The notes under the pieces: model-generated
The model's database searches: none
Seen by the model: only the letters and a program-made list of their open reading frames with translations
Told to the model about the DNA's origin: nothing
DNA from: Planctomycetota bacterium
GTDB lineage: Bacteria; Planctomycetota; Planctomycetia; Pirellulales; Lacipirellulaceae
Assembly: GCA_029259915.1 (NCBI GenBank)
Contig: JAJDED010000007.1
Location: 124,001 to 188,000, forward strand
DNA: 64,000 bases
Direction: 5' to 3'
Shown: piece after piece, positions 25,952 through 34,236 of the stretch
Numbering within the stretch: position 1 is the first letter of the stretch
How the letters are laid out: each line of letters opens with the position of its first letter
Position numbers and translations under genes: made by a program

Positions 25952-26033
25952 GGAACACTAATCGACGCTAATCGGCACTGATCTGATTTTAGGGCTTAGG
26001 ACGTAGGATGCGTGCAGCGGAGCGTAACGCACC
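25952..26033. repeat. Single ACTAATCAG arm followed by a GTGCAGCGGAGCGTAACGC repeat
   Basis: GGGAACACTAATCGACGCTA at 25951 is one arm of the palindrome family without its partner. Thirty bases on, GTAGGATGCGTGCAGCGGAG and CGTAACGCACC (26003-26033) match a short intergenic repeat that I know to be widespread in unrelated bacteria. Between 25520 and 25950 I see no gene. Confidence 0.5.
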
Positions 26034-26072
26034 TTTTGCATACATCAGTGGCACTATGGTGAGAAATTTAGG

Positions 26073-27188
26073 CTAGATGTTTTTTAGCAGTAGAAAACTG
26101 CCGTAGCCGAGTGCTCCGCCCAATGGCAGCGTGGTGATCCAGGCGGCCAAGATTGTGGAAATGGTTTTCCAGCGCGCCGCGCCGGTGACGGTGCCAATGC
26201 CGAACAATGCGCCGCAGCTAACATGCGTAGTGGAAACCGGCATGCCGAACTTGCTGGCAAAGATGATTATCACTCCCGACAACACGTTTGCCGTAAAACC
26301 TTGGCCATGGTTCAGCGGCGTGATGCGTTGGCTCATCGTCTCGGCGACCCGTTTTGCGCTCAGGAGTCCCCCCACGGCGATCATGATACCGACAGCAACG
26401 CACGCAGCCGTTTTGCCGAAGGCAGGAGCCACCAAGAGCATGGCCGCGATTTTTGGAGTGTCGTTCAGTCCCCGCGCAAAACTTACCACACCCGCCGAGA
26501 GAAAGTGCAGATTGTCGAGCAGGCTTGCCGCGTCGATACCCAGCACGTGTCCTGAATATCGACTTTTACAAATCGCCTCCGTGCCGGCTGTTACACTCCA
26601 ATGATCCAGCTTCTGAAACAACACTGGTTGGGCACATCCTGCGGGGACCGTTTCCATCACTTGGCTGCCAACGCAAATGCAGGTCTCCTCGGCAATTCCC
26701 AATCGTTTGCGAGTTGTTCTTAAAAGGGGATAGATAATCGCAGATGCACCAAGAGCGACAAAGGGGCTAATCAGCAATGGCTTTAGCAGTTTGTCGCCCA
26801 GCATAGAAAAATTCAACGAAGATTGGGCTGCCACGGCCGATCCTACGAGCGCTCCGATCATCGCATGCGTGGTACTGATTGGCATGCCGATGCGTGTTGC
26901 CATCAACACGGTAAGTCCCGCCCCCAGGGCAACAGCCGCGACATAAGCAGGATCGGCCACTAATGTTGCATCGACCAATCCTTTGCCGGAAAAGGCTTTG
27001 ATCAATTTTCCTGCTAACATCACAGCAGTCAACGAACCAAGCAACGTGGTTACTGTGGCCCAGGCCAACGCACCGCGGTAATTGGTGGTCCCACTGCCAA
27101 ACAGAGTGGCGACGCCCTTAAAATTATCGTTCGCGCCATTGGCATACGCCAAAGCCACGACAGCCAGGACAATGATCATCAAAGTCAT
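26073..27188 (-). CDS. PiT-family inorganic phosphate transporter
   Basis: This 371-residue polytopic protein has the duplicated PiT signature: ANGANDNFKGVATLFGS near the N terminus and FARGLNDTPKIAA in the second half, with the paired STTHAMIGALVGS and PVSTTHVSCGALFGIG blocks. It imports phosphate by cation symport at the inner membrane. The ATG at 27188 has GGAG eight bases upstream. A longer open frame to 27449 reads into a repeat and has no family likeness. No PhoU-like accessory gene is adjacent. In some bacteria PiT proteins carry sulfate, which sequence alone does not exclude. Confidence 0.9.
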   Translation of the reverse strand: MTLMIIVLAVVALAYANGANDNFKGVATLFGSGTTNYRGALAWATVTTLLGSLTAVMLAGKLIKAFSGKGLVDATLVADPAYVAAVALGAGLTVLMATRIGMPISTTHAMIGALVGSAVAAQSSLNFSMLGDKLLKPLLISPFVALGASAIIYPLLRTTRKRLGIAEETCICVGSQVMETVPAGCAQPVLFQKLDHWSVTAGTEAICKSRYSGHVLGIDAASLLDNLHFLSAGVVSFARGLNDTPKIAAMLLVAPAFGKTAACVAVGIMIAVGGLLSAKRVAETMSQRITPLNHGQGFTANVLSGVIIIFASKFGMPVSTTHVSCGALFGIGTVTGAARWKTISTILAAWITTLPLGGALGYGSFLLLKNI

Positions 27189-27413
27189 CCGTGAATCTCC
27201 GCAACGATTATAGAAGGGCCGACTAGCGTGGGTCGATCGAAGGTAGGGCAGACGTAAGGCCAATTGTAGGCGAAGTCGATCGAATCGTTTGTGCCCTGTT
27301 TCACAAACTTCGAAAAATTTTCGCCAATGCCAGCACCGCGCGAGCCTGATAGAGCAGGCGGCTCTCATAGTAGGGAAGAATGGCTCAAGAATTAATTGTC
27401 CGTTTTTGGATTT

Positions 27414-27528
27414 ACCACAGAGGCACAGAGAACAGAGAGAGAAGAACACTCATCAACACTAATCTTCGCTAATCTGAAGTATTTGCGAAGATAAGCGTTC
27501 AATAAATTTCTTCTATGTGCCTTCATGC
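27414..27528. repeat. Composite palindrome: ACCACAGAGGCACAGAG arm around an ACTAATC palindrome
   Basis: The left arm ACCACAGAGGCACAGAGAAC (27414) is followed by a palindrome AGAACACTCATCAACACTAA ... GATAAGCGTTC (27443-27500) and a right arm TTCTATGTGCCTTCATG. The order matches 13898-14080. The right arm contains the stop codon of the minus-strand gene at 27523. The rest of 27189-27413 shows no gene. Confidence 0.65.
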
Positions 27529-28020
27529 GCTGCTTGCGGATGAGGTGTCGAGGAGTGCGATGGGCAGCAAGCTTTCCTGAAAATATTGGAGCGCCTGCGC
27601 TGGTTCCAAATTGAATACGACACGGCCTTCGGTCGTCCATTTGCGCTGGCGATAAACAAACACGGCAGTTGCGAAGCGAAGATTCCCTACCGCTTCGACA
27701 TCTTCCATATCACCTCCCTCAATCGCTTCAAAACTGATTGTGACGCCAACCAGCGCGAAGAATTCGCCGTTCACGCGATCCTTGGCAAAGTGGGGATCGT
27801 CGCCGAGGACGCACTTTTTCCAGGACAGACCGCGCGGCTTGCCGGTCGCTGCGGCGGCAGTCAGAAACATGGTTTCCAGTTTCCCACGATCGTCGGCAAA
27901 CTCTAGCATGGCCAGTTGTTGTTGTGCGCTTTGTTGAACTCGGCGCCAGCGACGCCACAACCAACCTGCCACTAGCGCCAAGATAGTTCCCACAGCGACG
28001 ACTTTTGTCAGACCAAACAT
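27523..28020 (-). CDS. Hypothetical membrane-anchored protein
   Basis: This 165-residue protein has one N-terminal membrane helix (VVAVGTILALVAGWLW), a basic stretch RRWRRVQ and a soluble domain of about 130 residues containing GLSWKKCVLGDDPHFAKD and VYRQRKWTTEGRVVFNLEP. The ATG at 28020 is chosen because AGGCGG lies seven bases upstream; an ATG at 28035 is possible. No family is recognised; Cys and His positions suggest no known active site. Its stop codon lies inside a repeat arm. Confidence 0.62.
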   Translation of the reverse strand: MFGLTKVVAVGTILALVAGWLWRRWRRVQQSAQQQLAMLEFADDRGKLETMFLTAAAATGKPRGLSWKKCVLGDDPHFAKDRVNGEFFALVGVTISFEAIEGGDMEDVEAVGNLRFATAVFVYRQRKWTTEGRVVFNLEPAQALQYFQESLLPIALLDTSSASSA

Positions 28021-28080
28021 CGGCAACCGCCTCATACCAGTTCAGGGTTAAGAGATGCCGAGCGAACAGGGCTTTCGTCC

Positions 28081-28392
28081 TTAAGGTGCCAAATGTGGCG
28101 TTGGCACGGTTTCCCACAAGTTGCTAGGAGTTGTGGGCCAGCAGTTGGCAACGCCGCAATTAGAGCAGTGCGTTGAACGCCTGCAAGGGGCAACGACCAC
28201 GCGAGGAGCATGCGGTGGCCGATTGCAAGGCATGCGGACCATGGGTGCATGATGCCCCGGCCCGTAGCCGTAACCAAAAACTTGGGCCGGTGTGCCGGGC
28301 ACGCGCCATCTTCCGTAGGAATGTCCCAAGGCGCTATCTGTAAACATGCAGGCAATGACAAGAGCCGAGAGCTTGATCCATTGAGAATTCAT
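28081..28392 (-). CDS. Small secreted Pro/Cys-rich protein
   Basis: This 103-residue protein has a signal peptide (LSALVIACMFTDSALG) and a short mature part rich in Pro, His, Gly and Cys (GYGYGPGHH, CRRSTHCSNCGVANC). AGGA lies about nine bases before the ATG, supporting translation. No family is recognised; such small secreted proteins are common in planctomycetes. An overlapping frame at 28032-28361 is judged a shadow. The gap to the next gene (28393-28630) shows no gene. Confidence 0.5.
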   Translation of the reverse strand: MNSQWIKLSALVIACMFTDSALGHSYGRWRVPGTPAQVFGYGYGPGHHAPMVRMPCNRPPHAPRVVVAPCRRSTHCSNCGVANCWPTTPSNLWETVPTPHLAP

Positions 28393-28630
28393 ACACCTGT
28401 TTCCTGCTGCAGATCCAACGATTTGGGTAGAGAGACTATTGCATCACACTTAAGCTGACCGTATTGAAATAGCATCGAACCGAAGTACGTCTTCGCATTA
28501 CTTGACTGATTGCTTCAACGCAAATCGGTGATGGTTGCGCCCATTACCAGTTCATACAACACGGGCAACCGGCGCGGTCGACTTCAAACCGAAAAGCTTA
28601 CCTAGACTTGCTACACCGCAATTTGGTTTG

Positions 28631-29311
28631 TCAATCGAGTGGCGTGAGATGCTTATTTTCGAGCCGAACTTGACGCTGCATTTTTTTAGCGAATGATTCG
28701 CTGTGGGTCACGGTCAGAAGTATTGTTTGTTGCTCCTGTTGTAACTCGATCAATAATTCTGCAATCGTATCGGCGGTTTTCTGATCAAGGTTTCCCGTAG
28801 GCTCGTCGGCCAACACTAACGTCGGTTGCCTTACTAGTGCGCGGGCGATTGCTGCCCGTTGACGCTCGCCACCTGAGAGTTGCGCCGGACGATGGAGAAT
28901 ACGTTTTCTTAGCCCAACTCGGTCTAAGAGTTGACTTGCCAAAGCCACTTGGTCTTCGCCCGCGGAGCCGTCCGCCAGGAATGGGACCAACACGTTTTCT
29001 AAAACCGTGCATTGCGGTAGCAAATGATGGTCTTGGAAAACAAAACCGATGTGACGGCCTCGAAAGCGCGCCAATTCCGATTCGGCTAGAAGAAAAGGAT
29101 CGGTATCCGCAAGCACAACTTTGCCAGACGTGGGTGGTTCCAGCGCACCGAGAATCGAAAGCAACGTACTCTTGCCCGAACCGCTCGGCCCAAGGATGGC
29201 CAAACTTTCGCCCCGCGACATGGTGAACGAAACATGGTCCAAAACGTCGACCGACTGTCCTGCAGAATTCGTGAAAGTCTTAGAGATATCTTCAGCAATC
29301 AAAGAAGCCAT
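28631..29311 (-). CDS. ABC transporter ATP-binding protein, LolD/MacB-like
   Basis: This 226-residue ATPase has Walker A GPSGSGKSTLL, the Q-loop FQDHHLLPQ, the signature LSGGERQR, Walker B LVLADEPTGNLD and an H-loop in VTHSES. The PTGNLD form and length point to the LolD/FtsE/MacB group. Partners of this group are FtsX-like permeases that release lipoproteins or export peptides. No permease gene is adjacent, but a lipoprotein gene ends 66 bp upstream on the same strand. It could power a permease encoded elsewhere. Confidence 0.85.
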   Translation of the reverse strand: MASLIAEDISKTFTNSAGQSVDVLDHVSFTMSRGESLAILGPSGSGKSTLLSILGALEPPTSGKVVLADTDPFLLAESELARFRGRHIGFVFQDHHLLPQCTVLENVLVPFLADGSAGEDQVALASQLLDRVGLRKRILHRPAQLSGGERQRAAIARALVRQPTLVLADEPTGNLDQKTADTIAELLIELQQEQQTILLTVTHSESFAKKMQRQVRLENKHLTPLD

Positions 29312-29377
29312 GCCCCATTGTTGCTTCTCGACGGATAAAAACCAAGCCGTTTGGTTAATGCTGTGCGTCTGTCGAAT

Positions 29378-30826
29378 CTATTCGACTATTTCAAATGGCA
29401 CGCCAGCTTGGCCTATCTTGTGGCTCAACTGGTCGGTGATGATCAGCCGCAGTTCGTATTTGCCCGGATAGATTCGCGTCGGCAAGGTCACGCCATACTG
29501 CATGTGAAAATCTTGGCGTTGCGATTGGCAAATGTCTTCGACATCTGGAAACTGGCGACCGTCGACGCGTTGTCCATTTTGATCGACAACTTCGTAGCTC
29601 GTCGCAAGTGCCGTGCGATAGCCTGTTTTTGTCGAATCGCTACGGAAGTTTTCCACTTCTGCATAAAGAGTGACCGGGTCGCCGGGGCGAAACTCTTGGC
29701 TCTCGCGTCGTTCGTAAATACCAAAGCCTTCCACCTGGTCGACAAATGAAATGTTGCGAACTTGTAGGGTTGCCAACTCGGCAAGTTTGCTTCGCGCCTG
29801 ATCGAGATGAATCAAGCTGCCGGCCGCGCGCTGCTTGTCGTCTGGTTGCCGCTGGTTGTCTAAGAACGACGACAATGCGAATAACTGTTTCGACCAATAA
29901 TCTTGCTGTGTCGGCGAAGCCCCAGGAATGGGCGCCAGGGCTTCTTCTTGGTTGTCGGCCAACAGATGAAGCATTCGCAGACGCATGTGCTGATGCACTT
30001 CGTTGGTACTTCTGGGAGTTGGGCTGAGGTTTTTTTCGAGTTGGCTGATGGTCGTCTGAAGATCGGTTTGCCAACCGTGCTGCGAAGTATCCGGCACGAC
30101 GTAGGAGGCCGTTTGAACCGCTGCGGAGTGAAGACTCCTACCTGCTGTTTCAGTTGATGAATCGAGGCCACTCAATTCAGTCGTCGGTGGTTGCGGCAAT
30201 ATCTTGGCTAGCTCCTGTTTCGGCAAGAGCGTCTGCGGTTCTGGATTGTCGCTGACGATTACCGCAGTCGACAGGGACGATGCTTCAGGATTCGCGCGAC
30301 CCGAAGTGGCTGAAGTCTGTAAATGCTCGGCCGAAATGATTGTGGGAACTGGCGTTAATGTCTTTGTTTCGCCCGATTGGGAGTTTTGTGATTCACTTGG
30401 TTGTTGTCCGTCGCTCTGCGATTGCTTACTGGCCACTTGCTTGCGATAGGCAACGGCCGACTTGAATTGGGTAACGATCAACGGCCAGAGTTCGCGGTCG
30501 GCAGCTCGCAAATCCTCGGCAAGTCTCACTCGGACCGCTGCGTCTATTTCGCCAATCGATTGCAGGTCCGCAAACACTTCCGCCAACGCTGCTTCTTCGC
30601 TGACGGTTTCAATTTTTTCGGGTTGGGCTGTTGCTTCGGTCGATGCAAGTTCGATCGAGGAGTCTGCTTCCTGCGAAGTCACGGCAAGCGAAGCACTCGT
30701 TGCCGTGTTTGCAGTTACCCCACCAGGCCATGGAATGCTGCATCCGCCAAGCAATAACATTGTCAGCGCAGCAATCGCGCTGAATGCTCCAGACAATCGA
30801 CGTTCCCCCGCGAACCAGGTTTGCAT
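29378..30826 (-). CDS. Large lipoprotein of unknown function
   Basis: This 482-residue protein has a lipoprotein signal (LTMLLLGGC, with the lipobox cysteine at about 29), a Ser/Thr/Gln-rich low-complexity region to about residue 240, and a folded C-terminal domain (about 340-480) with beta-like segments such as FRPGDPVTLYAEVENF and YELRLIITDQLS. No family is recognised; this domain layout is seen in planctomycete envelope proteins. It is followed by the LolD-like ATPase gene, which may be related to lipoprotein handling. Confidence 0.75.
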   Translation of the reverse strand: MQTWFAGERRLSGAFSAIAALTMLLLGGCSIPWPGGVTANTATSASLAVTSQEADSSIELASTEATAQPEKIETVSEEAALAEVFADLQSIGEIDAAVRVRLAEDLRAADRELWPLIVTQFKSAVAYRKQVASKQSQSDGQQPSESQNSQSGETKTLTPVPTIISAEHLQTSATSGRANPEASSLSTAVIVSDNPEPQTLLPKQELAKILPQPPTTELSGLDSSTETAGRSLHSAAVQTASYVVPDTSQHGWQTDLQTTISQLEKNLSPTPRSTNEVHQHMRLRMLHLLADNQEEALAPIPGASPTQQDYWSKQLFALSSFLDNQRQPDDKQRAAGSLIHLDQARSKLAELATLQVRNISFVDQVEGFGIYERRESQEFRPGDPVTLYAEVENFRSDSTKTGYRTALATSYEVVDQNGQRVDGRQFPDVEDICQSQRQDFHMQYGVTLPTRIYPGKYELRLIITDQLSHKIGQAGVPFEIVE

Positions 30827-30979
30827 AAGTACGAATAAGTTGAAGCACTAAAGAGATTAGTAGCGACGCCTTGCTATCTTCTGTCGAACAGTCGCCAAAA
30901 AGAATTAGAGCGAGGATCGTAGGAAACGCACCCAACCTGTGCAAGCTCAGTGCGGTTAGCCACCTACTGTAAGGTGCTA

Positions 30980-32077
30980 TCAGCGCGCGGCAGCCGGTGG
31001 AGCGGTGAGTTTAGAGAGCCGGACGATTAGCGTTTCCAGTTCTCGACGGGCTCGGTCCTTGGTCGAATTGTGACCTTTCAAAGCCAGGTCGGCCGCTAGC
31101 AACCAGCGATAGAGTTGTTTGGCCCGGGGTCGGCCGAGCTGTCGCAATTGCTGCTCGGCTGTCGAGAGTTTGAAGGGAGGCATGCCGGCTTGCTCCAGCG
31201 CAGCGCGCAACGAAAGCGGTTGCCGACGGTGCTCCGCTATTTCGAAACAACGTGCCGCAGCAGCGAAGCGGCGCAATGTCGAAGCCATTTGCGGCAGCAG
31301 CGCATGTGGTTCTTCTCCCGCTGCCAACAGACGATCGAGCTGTGCGAGTGCATCGGCAGAACGACCTTCGACAGCCGCATCGATCATGTCCCAGGTTTTG
31401 CGCGTGCGCCAACCGCCCACATACTTGCGAACCAATTCAGAATCGATCGGCTTCGAGCCGGTAGAGAGTAGCGACAACTTGGCAATCTCTTGATAGAGAA
31501 TACCTGGCTCGGTTGGCAGCAAGTCGAGCAACAAGTCCACAGCGGATTTCTGCAAGGTTACTTCAAATTCGTTACTCGCGACATACACTAGCCAATCCTT
31601 TAATTGCCGCGCAAATTCGCTCCGCTCGCGCCCCTTTTCTGGAACCTGGCAGCGAATGGTCAGCCCGTGCTTGACGATTGCCTTGGCCAACCGCGTGTTG
31701 CCGGGCATTGTGGTACATTCCAAAACAAGCAGCGCATCGCGGGTTGGCTTTTCGACATACTGCTCGACTTTTTCGCGATAGTTTTTCACCAGCGCGTCGG
31801 CATCTTCGACAACCACCACGCGCGCTTCGCTGCCAAACAACGAGCGCTCGCACAACGTGTCGAGAATATCGCGCCATTCGGCAGATCGACCGTCACGACT
31901 TTCGACCGCAAAGCCCTGTTCGTCGCCGGGTTCGAAACGCTTGGCCAGCTTCAGCCGTACCTCGTGCCGGAGGAAAGCGTCGTCGCCCACCACCGCACAC
32001 GCAGCGCCAAACGAATGTTTCTCGGGAGCCAGCAAGAATTGCAGTGCGTTGATCGTTGTCGATGAAGCTTTGGCCAT
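30980..32077 (-). CDS. holA: DNA polymerase III subunit delta
   Basis: This 365-residue protein fits HolA: an N-terminal AAA-like domain without a Walker A motif (AVVGDDAFLRHEV, RVVVVEDADALVKNY, LLVLECTTMPGNTRLAKAI), a middle lid around LLPTEPGILYQEIAKLSLL, and a C-terminal collar domain (ALAQLDRLLAAGEEPHALLPQM). It opens the sliding clamp as part of the clamp loader at the replication fork. The length is normal. It is monocistronic, as delta genes often are. Confidence 0.92.
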   Translation of the reverse strand: MAKASSTTINALQFLLAPEKHSFGAACAVVGDDAFLRHEVRLKLAKRFEPGDEQGFAVESRDGRSAEWRDILDTLCERSLFGSEARVVVVEDADALVKNYREKVEQYVEKPTRDALLVLECTTMPGNTRLAKAIVKHGLTIRCQVPEKGRERSEFARQLKDWLVYVASNEFEVTLQKSAVDLLLDLLPTEPGILYQEIAKLSLLSTGSKPIDSELVRKYVGGWRTRKTWDMIDAAVEGRSADALAQLDRLLAAGEEPHALLPQMASTLRRFAAAARCFEIAEHRRQPLSLRAALEQAGMPPFKLSTAEQQLRQLGRPRAKQLYRWLLAADLALKGHNSTKDRARRELETLIVRLSKLTAPPAAAR

Positions 32078-32226
32078 GCGAGTGCTTACGCTAATTGTGA
32101 AAATTGGTAGACTGCATCAAGCCATCACAATACCAAAGCGGAGTGCCCAGACAACCCCGCCATAAAGCCATTTGCATAAAAACCGTTTTTGTAGTGGTCG
32201 ACAATACTCAAGAGGAGAGACCATAG

Positions 32227-33417
32227 ATGAAAAATAATAGTTGGCACAAAAACCTGTGGGCACCCGTTTGCGCGATCGCTTGGTTGCTTTCTACCACGGT
32301 GTGCATGGCTGAAGATGCGGCGAAAGAAATTTCTGTCCCCCAGGTGCTTTCTCGAGTTCAATTGCATGAGTTTCACCCGTTGGTGAATAAAGACGCATTT
32401 ACTGTTGATAGAACCTTAAAGCAGACGGGTGTCGCAGACCTTGCGGATAGCGATTGGCGAGTGCGCCTGCTGGCAGTTAGCGATCTGGTGCGGCTGGGGA
32501 GTGAACACGTTGGCGAGATCGCCACTGGGCTCACGCACGACGATGCTCATGTACGGCAAGTCTGTGCCATGGCACTGGGGATTCTCAAAGCACAATCTGC
32601 TGTTGAGAATTTGGAGACCGTTGTTCGCGATGACGTGAATGCCATGGTGCGGTCCCAAGCGGTTGTTGCGCTCGGGCAGATGGTGTCGGAAACGTCGCTA
32701 GAACTCTTGCACGAACGGTTTAAGGAAGACCCTGCGCCAGACGTGCGTCATCAATGCGAGTTGGCGATCGATCAAATTCAAAAAAATAAGGGAACGACAA
32801 GGGAACAATTGTTGGCGTTTCAGAATCTGGATGCTTCAAGTTTCGAGACGGTAGAAGTCGGCAAAGCTGCACCAGATTTTGAGTTGCAGGACACCGAAAG
32901 AAAAGTGTGGCGCCTAAGCGATTTCCGTGAGAAGAAGTGGGTGGTGCTGATCTGGATTTTCGCGGATTGGTGTCCTGTGTGTCATGGCGAGTTTCACGAC
33001 TTGATGGAGATGCAATCCGAGTTCGAGAAAGAGGACGTACAGCTCTTCACAATCGAGTGCCACGATCGCTATCGAGGACGAGTGATGGTCGGCAAAGAAC
33101 TGAACCCGCCTCACTGGTTCGTCAGGCAGCCATTCCGCGAGGCTTATACTGAAAAGATTTGGTGGCCCCATCTGTTGGATCACGCGGGCGCAGTCGGCGC
33201 GATGTACGGTGTGGACCCCATGACGATGGCTGTTCACTCGGAGTATATCAATCGACCTTCCACCATAATCGTCGACCCCGCGGGCGTAGTGCGGCTAGCC
33301 TATTACGGAACCTTCTGGGGAGACCGCCCAACGATCGAACAAACCATGGACATGATCCGCAACGAGCAGTTTAATTTCGAACATCCGGAGCGGCGGAAAT
33401 TGCCTGCGGCGGAGTGA
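32227..33417 (+). CDS. Secreted HEAT-repeat and thioredoxin-like fusion protein
   Basis: This 396-residue protein has a signal peptide (about 1-28), then HEAT-like helical repeats (about 70-185: DSDWRVRLLAVSDLVRLG, HDDAHVRQVCAMALGIL, NAMVRSQAVVALGQM, DVRHQCELAI), then a redoxin/thioredoxin-like domain (about 210-380) with WCPVC (C249 and C252) inside IFADWCPVCHGEF. The domain resembles AhpC/TSA redoxins with an inserted segment. It likely reduces or senses disulfides on envelope partners bound by the HEAT part. GAGGAGAG precedes the ATG. The domain combination is unusual. Confidence 0.82.
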   Translation: MKNNSWHKNLWAPVCAIAWLLSTTVCMAEDAAKEISVPQVLSRVQLHEFHPLVNKDAFTVDRTLKQTGVADLADSDWRVRLLAVSDLVRLGSEHVGEIATGLTHDDAHVRQVCAMALGILKAQSAVENLETVVRDDVNAMVRSQAVVALGQMVSETSLELLHERFKEDPAPDVRHQCELAIDQIQKNKGTTREQLLAFQNLDASSFETVEVGKAAPDFELQDTERKVWRLSDFREKKWVVLIWIFADWCPVCHGEFHDLMEMQSEFEKEDVQLFTIECHDRYRGRVMVGKELNPPHWFVRQPFREAYTEKIWWPHLLDHAGAVGAMYGVDPMTMAVHSEYINRPSTIIVDPAGVVRLAYYGTFWGDRPTIEQTMDMIRNEQFNFEHPERRKLPAAE

Positions 33418-33444
33418 GCGGGGTGCTAACTTCGCTAATGCGGC

Positions 33445-33729
33445 TTAGAGATCGCGAATGTTACGGTCCCCGGGGATCACACGAAGGATTTCCACGCGTT
33501 CAGATTTTTCACGATGAAAGATGACGTAACGTCCGACAGAACTGGTCCGAACACCTTTGCCAAACTGATCCTGCAATTCGCCGATCTGCGGCGTGGTTGC
33601 AATTAACAGACACTTCGCCTCGATCTTTTCCACCCATGCCAATGCTGCATCAGGTTTATCCTGAGCGATGAATTCAAGAATATCAGCCAGATCTTGCTGG
33701 GCAGCGGGTGTATAAAACGGCTTTGTCAT
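33445..33729 (-). CDS. ParE/RelE-family toxin
   Basis: This 94-residue protein has the ParE plasmid-stabilisation fold pattern: a helix AQQDLADILEFIAQDKPDAALAWV followed by beta strands ending VGRYVIFHREKSERVEILRVIPGDRNI. ParE toxins poison gyrase; RelE relatives cut mRNA. It starts inside the last codons of the ParD-like gene (ATGA overlap), the usual type II toxin-antitoxin order. Confidence 0.88.
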   Translation of the reverse strand: MTKPFYTPAAQQDLADILEFIAQDKPDAALAWVEKIEAKCLLIATTPQIGELQDQFGKGVRTSSVGRYVIFHREKSERVEILRVIPGDRNIRDL

Positions 33730-33971
33730 TTTCCGTTAGGAGTTTGTGTTGCCAAAGCCATTGCTCGTAATTGGCCAAACAAGGTGTCATGGTCAACCAA
33801 TTCGCCACGATCGGCCTGCTCTATGCCTTCCAGTACTTGTTGCTTCAATTTTTCACTCGAAGCCAGCAAGCGGAGGCCCTCCGCTAACGCTTCTCCAGCG
33901 GACGAAAATCGGCCCGATGACACAAGATTTGCGATGATCGCTTGTTGCTCTTCCGGTAGATCAACATTCAT
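33726..33971 (-). CDS. ParD-like antitoxin
   Basis: This 81-residue protein has the ParD pattern: MNVDLPEEQQAIIANLVSSG, then FSSAGEALAEGLRLL (ribbon-helix-helix) and a C-terminal toxin-binding tail. The ATG at 33971 has GAGGG seven bases upstream; the ATG at 33977 has it too close. It should neutralise the ParE-like toxin and repress the shared promoter. The gap 33978-34236 has no gene; part is the promoter region of the two divergent units. Confidence 0.86.
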   Translation of the reverse strand: MNVDLPEEQQAIIANLVSSGRFSSAGEALAEGLRLLASSEKLKQQVLEGIEQADRGELVDHDTLFGQLRAMALATQTPNGK

Positions 33972-34236
33972 ATTCATGCCCTCATAGGATCCATATCAAC
34001 GACTTCAACGGACGATCGATATGGTATTGCCGAAAGCCTGTTTCGAGAACGCCGTCGACTAGTTTGATTGTAGCTGCCCACATCGAGTATAATCAACACG
34101 TTCCAACTGCGAATCGCACCATTTGCTTGATAATTCTCCTGCCTTCCATTAGCCTAGAATGGGGCGGTGGTGTATCTGAAAAACGTGTGTGGATACGTAT
34201 TGCAATCGAACAGAGAACTTCAAAGAGGCCGCATCG

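Noticed and set aside
27189-27449. N-terminal extension of the phosphate transporter frame
   Set aside because: The extra residues read through a repeat arm; the PiT family start and a ribosome-binding sequence are at 27188.
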